Positions 1 through 6,965 are shown, numbered from the stretch's first letter. The stretch is DNA of 11,205 nt from Angelobacter sp036502105 (GCA_036502105.1 DASXZE010000210.1:1-11205), one strand, 5' to 3'. Notes: generated by a model from the sequence alone, not told the origin. Numbers and translations: made by a program.

Positions 1-777
1 AACGCGCTGGCCGTGATCGGCATTATTTACGGCGCGCTGGTTGCGCTAGTGCAACCGAACCTGAAGAAGCTGATTGCCTATTCATCTGTAAGCCATCTTG
101 GATTTGTGGTGCTGGGCATTTTCAGTCTTACCACCATCGGCGCGAACGGCGCCGTTTACCAGATGCTGAATCACGGCATTTCTACCGGGGCTCTGTTCAT
201 GCTGGCGGGCATGCTGTATGAACGCAAACATACATACGAATTCAAAGAGTTCGGCGGACTGGCCACCCCCATGCCGGTGTTTGCCACGTTCTTCCTGTTG
301 GCTGTGCTCTCTTCCGTTGGGCTGCCACTGCTGAATGGTTTCGTCGGTGAATTTCTGGTTCTGAGTGGCGCATTCCAGAGCGCGGTGCCTCACGCCATGC
401 TCTTTGCCACGCTTGCCACCAGCGGCGTGATCTGGGGCGCAGGCTACCTGCTCTGGATGTACCAGAAAGTTTTCTACGGCCAGATCACCAACGCCAAAAA
501 CAAGACGCTGGCGGATATCGACAGCCGCGAGCGCATTTCGCTTGTGCCTCTGGTCGTGATGTCTGTGATTATGGGTGTGGCTTCGCCTTACTGGATGAAG
601 TCGATTGAACCTGCGGTGATCAGTACGATCCAGCGCGTTTCCGATACGATGAAAGCGCACGTCGCTCCCGTAAGCATCGCACCTACAAATCAAGTTCAAC
701 AAATCTCAGAGACGGCCAGCAGCGCCGGCGCCGCTTCTCCAGTCCAAAAGGTCTCCGCCGCGGGTGGGCAGAAATAA
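1..777 (+). CDS. nuoM: NADH-quinone oxidoreductase subunit M, C-terminal part (5' truncated by window edge)
   Basis: Membrane antiporter-like subunit of respiratory complex I, which couples NADH oxidation and quinone reduction to proton translocation. The reading frame is open from base 1, so 258 codons of the C-terminal half are visible. Visible landmarks are the conserved NLKKLIAYSSVSHLG segment (fragment residues 20-34, with the paired lysines and the SSVSH loop), the GALFMLAGMLYER helix, and NGFVGEF, whose glutamate matches the conserved acidic residue late in the NuoM channel. Hydrophobic helices continue to about residue 205. A soluble Ala/Ser/Pro/Gln-rich tail of about 40 residues follows and is longer than usual. 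The stop codon TAA (775-777) touches the nuoN start directly, so the two genes are almost certainly co-transcribed. NuoL or an Mrp-type antiporter subunit is the alternative, but adjacency to nuoN and the motif spelling favour NuoM. Confidence 0.95.
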   Translation, partial: NALAVIGIIYGALVALVQPNLKKLIAYSSVSHLGFVVLGIFSLTTIGANGAVYQMLNHGISTGALFMLAGMLYERKHTYEFKEFGGLATPMPVFATFFLLAVLSSVGLPLLNGFVGEFLVLSGAFQSAVPHAMLFATLATSGVIWGAGYLLWMYQKVFYGQITNAKNKTLADIDSRERISLVPLVVMSVIMGVASPYWMKSIEPAVISTIQRVSDTMKAHVAPVSIAPTNQVQQISETASSAGAASPVQKVSAAGGQK

Positions 778-2322
778 ATGAACCCGATTCAAACAGTAGA
801 TTACATACGCATCCTGCCTGAGCTGGTGCTCACGGCCTTTGGCATTGTGGTCATGATGGCTGACCCGCTCATGAAGCCGGGCGCAAGCCGCAAAGGCCTG
901 GGCCTGATTGCGCTGGCGGGCACCATTGCTGCTATTGCCGCTACATTTTGTCAGATGGCATGGTCGGCTCGCGACGCTGCATTCGCCACGCCCGGATGGT
1001 TCGGCATGGTACGCGTGGACAGCTTCGCTATTTTCTTCCATCTACTGATCCCTGCGATCTCGGCGGTCTGTATTCTGGCTTCGCTCGAATACCTTGACGC
1101 GCAGAATATCCGCAGCGGCGAATACTATGCCCTGATTCTCTTTGGCACAGTCGGCATGGTGTTGATGTCATCGGCCGTCGAACTGGTGCTGATCTTTATC
1201 GCGCTGGAAATTTCGTCCATCTCCACCTATATTCTTGCCGGATACCGCCGCCGCAACGCCGGCAGCTCTGAGTCGGCCATCAAGTATTTTCTGCTGGGCT
1301 CTTTTGCCACGGCATTTTTCCTGTATGGCGTAGCCCTGATGTTCGGCGCCACTGGTTCCACCAGCATTCTGGTTATTGCCCAGGCAATGGCTGTTGCGAA
1401 TCCCAGCCTGCTGGCAATTGCCGCCACCGGGTTAATGATCATTGGCCTGGGCTTTAAAGTCGCTGCCGCTCCGTTCCATGTCTGGACGCCTGACGTTTAT
1501 GAAGGAGCACCTGCACCTATCGTTGCCTTGATGTCCACGGGACCCAAAGCAGCCGCGTTTGCAGTGTTGCTGCGCGTGCTCTTTGCGACACAATCCGCAC
1601 ACTGGTTCCCGCTGATCTGGGTCTGCGCCGCGCTCTCCATGACGATTGGCAACTTCGGCGCGCTCATGCAGAACAACGTGAAGCGCATGCTGGCCTATTC
1701 TTCCGTCGCACATGCCGGCTATATACTGGTCGCGTTTGCCGCCAGCAATGAAATTGGCATCTCTGCCGCAATCTTTTACACCGCTTCTTATGCCGCCATG
1801 AACGTGGGCGCATTTGCCGTGGTCAGCCATGTTGCCGCTGGCGGCGAGCGTTATGTTTCCGTCGACGACTATTCGGGTCTCGGACGCCGCTCTCCCCTGC
1901 TGGCTTTTACGCTGACCATCTTCATGCTGTCTCTGATTGGCATCCCAGCAACGGCTGGCTTCCTGGCCAAGTATTACGTGTTCAATGCCGCGCTTTCTGC
2001 CTCGGCACATCCCAGCGCTCTGGTGTGGCTCACGATTATCGGGTTGGTCAATAGCGCAGTGGCGTCGTATTACTATCTGCGCCTGATCGTCGTGATGTAT
2101 ATGCGTGAGCCGCTTATAGCGGAAGCGCCTGCACCGACCTCGGCTGCTATGAAACTGGCACTTGTGCTGGCTGCTATTGCCACAATTTATCTAGGCGTGA
2201 TGCCCGGACGCATTACCGATCTCTCACTGGCTGGTGCGAACGATCTAACGCCTACTGCAGTGACTGCGGTTGGAGCGGATTCACCAGCGACAATCCCTGT
2301 GGCTGCGAATCCTGCAAAATAG
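778..2322 (+). CDS. nuoN: NADH-quinone oxidoreductase subunit N
   Basis: Third antiporter-like membrane subunit of complex I; 514 residues, slightly longer than the approximately 485 of the E. coli protein. Visible family landmarks: LEISSISTYILAGY (residues 143-156, with the conserved glutamate 144), FKVAAAPFHVWTPDVYEGAP (226-245, with channel lysine 227 and the NuoN signature WTPDVYEGAP), NNVKRMLAYSSVAHAGY (299-315, lysine 302) and GFLAKYYVF (394-402, lysine 397). These give the expected chain of buried charged residues. The N-terminus is short before the first helix and the C-terminus has about 25 Ala/Thr/Pro-rich residues after the last helix. The ATG at 778 follows the nuoM stop with no gap, and a weak GGGTGGG purine run at 762-768 may serve as ribosome binding site. 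It is the last nuo gene here. The next gene is convergent, so this is the end of the operon. Confidence 0.97.
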   Translation: MNPIQTVDYIRILPELVLTAFGIVVMMADPLMKPGASRKGLGLIALAGTIAAIAATFCQMAWSARDAAFATPGWFGMVRVDSFAIFFHLLIPAISAVCILASLEYLDAQNIRSGEYYALILFGTVGMVLMSSAVELVLIFIALEISSISTYILAGYRRRNAGSSESAIKYFLLGSFATAFFLYGVALMFGATGSTSILVIAQAMAVANPSLLAIAATGLMIIGLGFKVAAAPFHVWTPDVYEGAPAPIVALMSTGPKAAAFAVLLRVLFATQSAHWFPLIWVCAALSMTIGNFGALMQNNVKRMLAYSSVAHAGYILVAFAASNEIGISAAIFYTASYAAMNVGAFAVVSHVAAGGERYVSVDDYSGLGRRSPLLAFTLTIFMLSLIGIPATAGFLAKYYVFNAALSASAHPSALVWLTIIGLVNSAVASYYYLRLIVVMYMREPLIAEAPAPTSAAMKLALVLAAIATIYLGVMPGRITDLSLAGANDLTPTAVTAVGADSPATIPVAANPAK

Positions 2323-2400
2323 CAGGACTGGCAAGCCTCGGAAGCTTTCGTCTAAGCATGCGTGCGTGAGACATTATCGGCCTTGCGCCCACCATCTAAG

Positions 2401-3591
2401 CTAATGCTTTGGCGCTACAGGTTGGGGTGCGGGTGGGATAAAGAATTCCAAAGATGTGCCATCGCCCACCAGCAGTGTTCCGCGGGTAGAGACGGCATAA
2501 TAAATATTCTTGCTGTGCAGCGGAACGGTCAGCAGCGGAGTGCTGCTTTTGATCTCGTACAAATCCAAGTGCAGTGGCTGCGACCGCGCTACCGGCACAT
2601 TGCTGGCCGTCTCCCAGAGAATCGTCCGGTGGTCCATTTCTATCCCGTAGTATTCCCCGTTCGCGATGACTGAGCTGACAAAGTCATCCGACTTGTTTTT
2701 CATGGAAAAGATCTTGTCGCCGACTCTGGGAAAGACGGAAAAATATTCGCAGCCGAAAGCGGCCAGTAAGTCATGCTCCAGTGGCGCCAGTTGATAGCGG
2801 CACGGCTGTTTGGGTGAATACCAGTCCGGCAGGATCGGCGACCACTCTCCGCCATAGGTGAGCGCGCCGAATGGGGCCAGCGACGCTGAAGGCTGGGGCG
2901 TGGAGGTGAGCAGGAAATGGTCGCCGGCGCTCCAGTAATCCCATACGGAGGGCAGGCTGAAATTTTTCAGCAGCTGCAAAGTATCGGCGTTGAGAATCTC
3001 AACCTCACTTGCGGCTTTTTCAACGGTGGAAGAAGGCGAAATGGCGCTGCGATGAAACACCTGCTGATGGACAAGGGTCACTTCCTCGCCGGAAGGCGAT
3101 ACGCCGATCTGCCATGCCTCTTCAGTTGATTGGCGCTTCAATGGCAGAGAGCGCGAGGCAATCCGCTCAAGCGACGGAGAGTACAGATAAAGAATATCTC
3201 CCGTGCGGACAATGAACTTGCCATCGCGCGTAGGGATGACCTTGGAAAAATCTGCATTGGTGGGAAGCTCAAGCGACTTAACGTCACTGCCATCCTGGGC
3301 GTTGAGCACCTTTATTTCAAGGATGAAATTGCCTGAGCCGCCGCTGGCATCGCGCGCAGAAAGCTTAGCGGGGCCGCGTGAACGATTCACCTGATAAATC
3401 AGTATTCTCTCGGGTGAGATAAACAGGACACCCTGATGGAGGGTCCAGCGGAAATTGATAGTGCGGTCAAAGGCCTGGAAGCCATACTTTTCCGTGATAT
3501 TGATCTTCCACGCCGGCTCGGCGTTCTGAGCCAGTCCGCTCACGGGCCACAGCAGGCAAAGCAAGACCAAAGCTTTCATCGCTATCTTCAT
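2401..3591 (-). CDS. Secreted hypothetical protein, possible beta-propeller
   Basis: I do not recognise a named family. The protein (396 residues from the chosen start) begins with a typical signal peptide: MKIAMK, a hydrophobic core (ALVLLCLLW) and a likely cleavage after SGLA near residue 21, so it is probably exported. The mature part has no membrane helix. It is rich in short beta-strand blocks ending in turns such as SPERILIY, TRDGKFIVRTGDILYLYSP, SPSGEEVTLVH and NGEYYGIEMDHRTILWE, resembling the irregular WD40/YVTN-like repeats of propellers. Two cysteines, 264 and 281, could form a disulfide. The C-terminus is proline-rich. The ATG at 3591 is preferred over an in-frame GTG at 3615 because GGAG lies exactly 5 nt upstream (3597-3600) and the signal peptide then starts cleanly. 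It converges on nuoN. A possible 31-codon ORF overlaps its start as ATGA. Confidence 0.75.
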   Translation of the reverse strand: MKIAMKALVLLCLLWPVSGLAQNAEPAWKINITEKYGFQAFDRTINFRWTLHQGVLFISPERILIYQVNRSRGPAKLSARDASGGSGNFILEIKVLNAQDGSDVKSLELPTNADFSKVIPTRDGKFIVRTGDILYLYSPSLERIASRSLPLKRQSTEEAWQIGVSPSGEEVTLVHQQVFHRSAISPSSTVEKAASEVEILNADTLQLLKNFSLPSVWDYWSAGDHFLLTSTPQPSASLAPFGALTYGGEWSPILPDWYSPKQPCRYQLAPLEHDLLAAFGCEYFSVFPRVGDKIFSMKNKSDDFVSSVIANGEYYGIEMDHRTILWETASNVPVARSQPLHLDLYEIKSSTPLLTVPLHSKNIYYAVSTRGTLLVGDGTSLEFFIPPAPQPVAPKH

Positions 3592-3683
3592 TTCTGCTCC
3601 ATGGATATGCCCCACTGGCTCTGGAAAAGGCAGAGGTGTTGCTCGTCGACGTTGCTGAACTCAAGGCCCGGAAGGGTGTACAT
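3588..3683 (-). CDS. Possible 31-residue leader/upstream small ORF
   Basis: Starting at the ATG at 3683 on the minus strand, 31 codons run to a TGA that overlaps the ATG of the secreted-protein gene as ATGA. Its start has GGAG at 3689-3692 with a 5-nt spacer, the same arrangement as the downstream gene. The predicted peptide begins MYTLPGLEF and ends WGISMEQK. It has one cysteine, no signal peptide and no membrane helix, and I recognise no family. Upstream the frame stays open back to near the atpE terminator without another well-placed start codon (only a GTG at 3707 without a ribosome binding site). It could be a real small gene coupled to the next one, or chance. Only the SD and overlap geometry support it. 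Confidence 0.35.
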   Translation of the reverse strand: MYTLPGLEFSNVDEQHLCLFQSQWGISMEQK

Positions 3684-3749
3684 GATTGCTCCAAGGATAT
3701 CACTCACTTCAGCGAATGAGCGGGATGCAACTCCCTCAATGATGGGGGT

Positions 3750-3791
3750 TAAAAGGAAAAGAGAAAGGCCTTCGCGGAAGCGAAGGCCTTT
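3750..3791 (-). terminator. Intrinsic terminator of the atpZ-I-B-E cluster
   Basis: Directly after the atpE stop, a perfect 12-bp inverted repeat (AAAGGCCTTCGC at 3764-3775 and its complement at 3780-3791) encloses a 4-base loop. Read on the minus strand, the stem is followed by a pyrimidine-rich, T-rich tail (CTCTTTTCCTTTT, about 3751-3763). Position 16 nt past the atpE stop and orientation fit a rho-independent terminator closing the F0 cluster. The plus-strand side also has a short T run, so weak two-way activity is possible. Confidence 0.88.
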
Positions 3792-3806
3792 TCATTTCCA
3801 GAAATA

Positions 3807-4118
3807 TTACTGGGTGCGCAGGAAAAGCAGCACGAACGTGAAAAGGACCAGCGACTCGATAAAAGCGAGTCCGATGAACAGCGCCAATTGAATACCGGCG
3901 CGTGCTCCGGGATTTCTGGCCAGGGCCTCGGCAACCGAACCAGCAACTTTGCCCTGTCCCAGACCAGCCAGGCCAGCGGCCAAGCCCATACCCAGGCCAA
4001 CACCGATGGGTACAGCCCAGTTACCGGCCGGCGCTGCGCCGGATGTTTGAGCGTAAACCGGTGATGCCACCGTAAGTATTACTGCAAGGATCAACAGCAG
4101 GAACGTCAGCTTTTTCAT
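3807..4118 (-). CDS. atpE: ATP synthase F0 subunit c, with signal-peptide-like N-terminus
   Basis: Rotor-ring subunit of the F-type ATP synthase, a two-helix hairpin that carries ions through the membrane. The 103-residue product is longer than the usual 70-90 because residues 1-24 form a signal-peptide-like segment (MKK, hydrophobic core, then SPVYA|Q), leaving about 79 residues if cleaved. Helix 1 (about 36-63) holds the glycine-rich GLGMGLAAGLAGLGQG. The polar loop is ALARNP (residues 65-70, Arg68). Helix 2 (about 76-101) contains the ion-binding carboxylate Glu88 in FIESLVLF. Gln55 of helix 1 and Ser89 next to Glu88 occupy positions used for sodium in Na+ rings, but the following Thr and Tyr are Leu and Phe, so ion choice is open. 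The start at 4118 has AGGAG at 4124-4128, 5 nt away, the strongest ribosome binding site in the cluster, as expected for the most abundant subunit. It is the last gene before the terminator. Confidence 0.95.
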   Translation of the reverse strand: MKKLTFLLLILAVILTVASPVYAQTSGAAPAGNWAVPIGVGLGMGLAAGLAGLGQGKVAGSVAEALARNPGARAGIQLALFIGLAFIESLVLFTFVLLFLRTQ

Positions 4119-4155
4119 TTTTTCTCCTATTCATTGCCAGTGGGTGGTTGACGCA

Positions 4156-4192
4156 AGTCCTGGGGGACTAGCGCCCTCACGCTGGCAGCGTG
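4156..4192 (-). promoter_or_regulatory. Two small hairpins in the atpB-atpE leader
   Basis: The 85-nt gap between atpB and atpE holds two inverted repeats in a row: CACGCT/AGCGTG (4178-4183 with 4187-4192, 3-base loop) and AGTCC/GGACT (4156-4160 with 4165-4169, 4-base loop). Neither is followed by a T run on the minus strand, so they are not obvious terminators. By analogy with the translation-enhancing intercistronic region before E. coli atpE, they may affect stability or translation of the atpE message. The role is inferred and only the complementarity is seen. Confidence 0.4.
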
Positions 4193-4203
4193 TTCAAAAA
4201 TCT

Positions 4204-4935
4204 CTAGTGCTCTTCGCTCACCGCCATGCCCAGATAAACAAGCGTCAGCATAACGAAGATAAAAGTCTGTACCAGAGAAACAAATAAATGCAGTCCCAGA
4301 AAAAGGACTGGCACCAGCGCGGGCACAAGCGAAAAGAACGCCAAAGTCACCATGTCGCCGGCAAACATATTTGCGTAAAGACGCACGGTCAACGAAAGTA
4401 TGCGGGCAAAGTGACTGACTACTTCAATCAAAAACATGAGAGGCGCCAGCGCCCATACCGGACCGATGAACTGCTTGATATATCCCCACCGGTGAGTGCG
4501 AATCCCATGAAAATGGTAGTAAACAAAGGTCAAAAGTGCGCAGCCCAGCGGGACAGCGGGGCTGGCCGTGGGTGACTCAAAACCGGGAACCAGTCCAAGC
4601 AGATTTCCCAGGAGGATAAAGAAACCAATCGTAACGGCATAAGGAATGTAGCGCTCGTAGCCATGTCCCATTACGCCGTGGGCCTGGTCAGCAATGAATT
4701 CCTCTGTGGCTTCCACCAGATGTTGCAGCCCACCCGGCTTGTCAACAGACATGCTGGCGCGGACGGCCAGAAAAAATGCTAGCAATATCAGAACGACCAA
4801 TATTTCCATAGCCACTGGATTGGTGATAGGAGCGCTGGGATAGGCAGGTTTCACTCCGACGGCATGCAGCAGCGACGCCGCCAGTCCGCCAAAGTAGTGA
4901 TTTAGAAATTCTGTAAACCAGAGTTGCTCAGGCAT
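4204..4935 (-). CDS. atpB: ATP synthase F0 subunit a
   Basis: Stator membrane subunit that forms the ion half-channels beside the c ring; 243 residues, normal for bacterial subunit a. Several hydrophobic helices are visible (about 41-59, 96-116, 128-142, 159-180, 190-240). The key motif is SLTVRLYANMFAGD (residues 181-194), with the essential channel arginine at 185 and the family's asparagine at 189. The C-terminal helix has the conserved glutamine (LVQTFIFVMLTLVYL, Gln223). LFGNLLG-type spacing is seen as ILLGNLLGLVPG (107-118). Its start is 26 nt after the atpI stop, with only a weak purine stretch upstream (CCGGAT), so translation may be modest compared with atpE. It lies in the cluster atpZ-atpI-atpB-atpE. 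Confidence 0.96.
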   Translation of the reverse strand: MPEQLWFTEFLNHYFGGLAASLLHAVGVKPAYPSAPITNPVAMEILVVLILLAFFLAVRASMSVDKPGGLQHLVEATEEFIADQAHGVMGHGYERYIPYAVTIGFFILLGNLLGLVPGFESPTASPAVPLGCALLTFVYYHFHGIRTHRWGYIKQFIGPVWALAPLMFLIEVVSHFARILSLTVRLYANMFAGDMVTLAFFSLVPALVPVLFLGLHLFVSLVQTFIFVMLTLVYLGMAVSEEH

Positions 4936-4961
4936 ATATCCGGTGTTTCAAAAGTTGGAAT

Positions 4962-5492
4962 CTAATCAGAAGCTTGGTCAATCCGGCTGGTCACCAGTGC
5001 CTCATAAATGCCCTCACCCATGGATGCCAGAATCGGCAGGATAAGGCCCACAATGAAGCCAATGAGCAGCCTTGGATAACTTTTTACTATAACATAGACC
5101 ACGGTGAGAATGAGGCCATAACGCAATGGAAATGGGAAAGCAAAGCGAAACCGGCGCGGCTTAGCCTGGTCTGAAGACAGTATCCTCTCGACAATGCGCT
5201 CAGTGCCGCGATGCAGCCACACAAAATTGATCATGGCCAGCACAGATCCAATTGCCAGACCGAGTCCGCTACGCCAATTCGCCAGCAGGGCCGCTAGCAG
5301 CGTTCCAGCCACACTGAATACAATCGCTATCCGCAGGATTCTTCCATAGGCGCCAGAGAGTCTGGCTTCCATCTTCAAATCGAGCGCTGGAGAAATAACT
5401 TCCCCATCCGCCACCGTGCCTCGCGCGCCAGCATCCGGTCTGTGATCAGGAATTTCGCGATCAGGAATTTGGCCTTCAGGTGTTGGTTTCAT
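4962..5492 (-). CDS. atpI: AtpI-family ATP synthase accessory protein
   Basis: Small membrane protein matching the ATP synthase subunit I family, which in other bacteria helps assemble the c ring. The 176-residue product has a hydrophilic N-terminal region of about 45 residues and then four predicted helices (about 51-70, 75-93, 121-138, 141-158) with a basic loop (KPRRFRF, 111-117) between the two pairs. NFVWLHRG-type sequence after helix 2 is typical. Sequence in this family is poorly conserved, so the call rests on topology and on position between atpZ and atpB. Its ATG overlaps the atpZ stop as ATGA, and AAGGA lies 3 nt ahead, so translation is probably coupled. The N-terminal tail contains an in-frame 15-nt tandem duplication (IPDR/IPDH). 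Confidence 0.82.
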   Translation of the reverse strand: MKPTPEGQIPDREIPDHRPDAGARGTVADGEVISPALDLKMEARLSGAYGRILRIAIVFSVAGTLLAALLANWRSGLGLAIGSVLAMINFVWLHRGTERIVERILSSDQAKPRRFRFAFPFPLRYGLILTVVYVIVKSYPRLLIGFIVGLILPILASMGEGIYEALVTSRIDQASD

Positions 5493-5725
5493 GAATCCTT
5501 GCTGGACTGAATAATTCCGCGGATGAGTTCAGCAAACCCGGCGATGCAGCCGACAAAAAGGCCAGCCAGAGTCATCCATGAGGTTTTGAACCAGCGATCC
5601 ATCCAATGCCCCAGCACCAGTCCCACAACAATTGCCGTGGGCAGGACGAAACCCAGATTGCTATACCGGCCAATCTGTCGCCAGATGTTTTCTTCCTTGT
5701 TCTTTTCCGGAGGGGAATCGGGCAT
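5489..5725 (-). CDS. atpZ: AtpZ-like protein (ATPase gene 1 family)
   Basis: A 78-residue, two-helix membrane protein at the head of the F0 cluster. After a charged N-terminus (1-20), helix 1 (about 22-41, GFVLPTAIVVGLVLGHWMD) and helix 2 (about 49-69, SWMTLAGLFVGCIAGFAEL) are joined by a short turn with D43 and W45-F46. The pattern G-x3-G-x3-D ... G-x3-G-x-AGF is characteristic of the AtpZ/AtpI small proteins that precede the atp structural genes. In alkaliphilic Bacillus, AtpZ and AtpI have been linked to Mg2+ supply. Its role here is inferred from that family. No strong ribosome binding site is seen ahead of the ATG. The gene is divergent from ygfZ. Confidence 0.8.
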   Translation of the reverse strand: MPDSPPEKNKEENIWRQIGRYSNLGFVLPTAIVVGLVLGHWMDRWFKTSWMTLAGLFVGCIAGFAELIRGIIQSSKDS

Positions 5726-5842
5726 GTCGCCAGTCTAGCAGCCTGATTGCCGAAAACGCACCCCTTATCGTGCCAATTCGAGCTTGCTGTATGCCGGAGA
5801 CTTTTGGCAGATTGGAAGCGGCATGCATCCTGCAACCTTGGC

Positions 5843-5848
5843 TATAAT
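5843..5848 (+). promoter_or_regulatory. Candidate -10 box for ygfZ operon
   Basis: A perfect TATAAT lies 14 nt before the ygfZ ATG, with TG just upstream (TGGCTATAAT, one base off an extended -10). No good -35 is seen at 17 bp. Start of transcription about 7 nt downstream would leave a leader of only about 8 nt, and no Shine-Dalgarno sequence is present between the box and the ATG. Confidence 0.6.
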
Positions 5849-5862
5849 CAAATATTAGACTT

Positions 5863-6915
5863 ATGTCACAAACAGCACTCCATCCATGGCTCTCTTCTCC
5901 CGAAGCCCGCACCGGCACATATAACGGCGCGGAGACAGCGCTCAGCTTTGGCGCGCCTGACGCTGAGCTAGCGGCGTTGCGCTCTGGCTGTGGCGTGTTT
6001 TCACTGGCTTGGCGAAGCAAAATCAACGTGACGGGCAAAGACCGCGTGCGCTGGCTGCACAACATGGTGACCAACAATGTCCGGGATTTGCCGGCAAACC
6101 ACGGCAACTATAATTTTGTGTTGAACGCACAAGGCCGCATCCTGGGCGATATGCATATTTTTAACCGGGGCGAATCTCTGGTTCTTGATACAGACACGAG
6201 CCAGGTGGAATCGCTGATCAACACCATGAAGCGCTTTATCATTATGGATAAAGTTGAGCTGACCAACGCCGGAGAAAGCTTGCTGGCTCTGGGCGTCTGC
6301 GGACCGAATGCTGAGACGGTGCTTGCCCGAGCTGATATTAATGCCTTTGGCATGCAGCCACTGGAGATTCGAGAGCTAAGTGTTGCCGGGCTAGCGATGA
6401 CTGTTGTGCGCGGTCCGGAACAAAGGCCCGGCTGGTTTGAAATTTGGATTGATCCGGCGAAAGCGCAAGAGTGCTGGTCGCGATTAAGCAGTGCAGGCGC
6501 ACAGCCCGTGGGCAGTGAAGCGCTGGAGATGTGGCGCGTGTTGCGCGGTATTCCAAACTATGGGCAGGACATTCGCGACCGCGATCTGCCGCAGGAAACC
6601 GAACAGATGCAGGCGCTGACGTTTACCAAAGGCTGCTATCTTGGCCAGGAAATTGTAGAGCGCATACGCGCCCGAGGCCAGGTGCATCGCAAATTTACCG
6701 GCTTTGTGTTTGGCGAACAGATACCGGCGCTGGGAAAGTTTGAAGCAGAAGGGCGCTCTCTGGCGGAAATTACAACGCTGGCCACCGTGCCTGCGGCTGA
6801 AGGCAAAAAGAATATTGGGCTGGGCTATGTTCGTCGCGAGGCACTGACGGCAGGCCCGAAGATAGATTTAAACGGCGTTGAGGCGACGGTCGTAAATCTG
6901 CCGTTTAAAATCTGA
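5863..6915 (+). CDS. ygfZ: Folate-binding protein YgfZ (GcvT-like, Fe-S maintenance)
   Basis: Member of the YgfZ/GcvT fold, a cytoplasmic tetrahydrofolate-binding protein that supports the activity or repair of some Fe-S enzymes. The 350-residue protein carries the diagnostic KGCYLGQE motif (residues 256-263, Cys258) followed by VERIRARGQVHRK. Earlier family blocks are GVFSLAWRSKINVTGKDRVRWLHNMVTNNV (44-73), where RVRWLHNMVTN resembles the aminomethyltransferase core, and GRILGDMHIF (91-100). The KGC(Y/F) motif separates it from true GcvT. The start at 5863 fits the family N-terminus and lies right behind a TATAAT box with no ribosome binding site, so the message may be leaderless. It is divergent from atpZ and is probably the first gene of an operon with the DUF1844, PhnP-like and ribF genes. 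The next gene starts 50 nt downstream. Confidence 0.92.
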   Translation: MSQTALHPWLSSPEARTGTYNGAETALSFGAPDAELAALRSGCGVFSLAWRSKINVTGKDRVRWLHNMVTNNVRDLPANHGNYNFVLNAQGRILGDMHIFNRGESLVLDTDTSQVESLINTMKRFIIMDKVELTNAGESLLALGVCGPNAETVLARADINAFGMQPLEIRELSVAGLAMTVVRGPEQRPGWFEIWIDPAKAQECWSRLSSAGAQPVGSEALEMWRVLRGIPNYGQDIRDRDLPQETEQMQALTFTKGCYLGQEIVERIRARGQVHRKFTGFVFGEQIPALGKFEAEGRSLAEITTLATVPAAEGKKNIGLGYVRREALTAGPKIDLNGVEATVVNLPFKI

Positions 6916-6965
6916 AAACAGACATTTTTAAATAGACATTAATTTCAAAACAATCGAGGGAATGA

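Noticed and set aside
82..702. Antisense open frame (206 codons) opposite nuoM
   Set aside because: Composition is His/Arg/Gln-rich and unlike a folded protein, with no ribosome binding site. The sense strand is clearly NuoM.
1432..2010. Long antisense open frame (192 codons) opposite nuoN
   Set aside because: It is rich in Arg/His/Gln/Cys with no recognisable motif and lies fully opposite strongly conserved NuoN blocks. It is an expected shadow of GC-biased codons.
2323..2400. Possible terminator between convergent nuoN and the secreted-protein gene
   Set aside because: Only short, distant complementarities (such as AAGCAT with ATGCTT 60 bp apart) and no T run. No convincing hairpin.
5726..5842. 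Search for an atpZ promoter on the minus strand
   Set aside because: Only weak boxes (for example TAGACT close to the start, without a -35) were seen. None is good enough to annotate.
5661..6107. Minus-strand open frame spanning the atpZ-ygfZ gap
   Set aside because: It overlaps both ygfZ (antisense) and atpZ (another frame) and has no motif. It arises by chance.
6920..6940. AGACATT repeated twice, 14 bp apart, in the ygfZ-DUF1844 spacer
   Set aside because: It is only 7 bp long in an AT-rich 50-bp spacer. It could be an operator but is well within chance.
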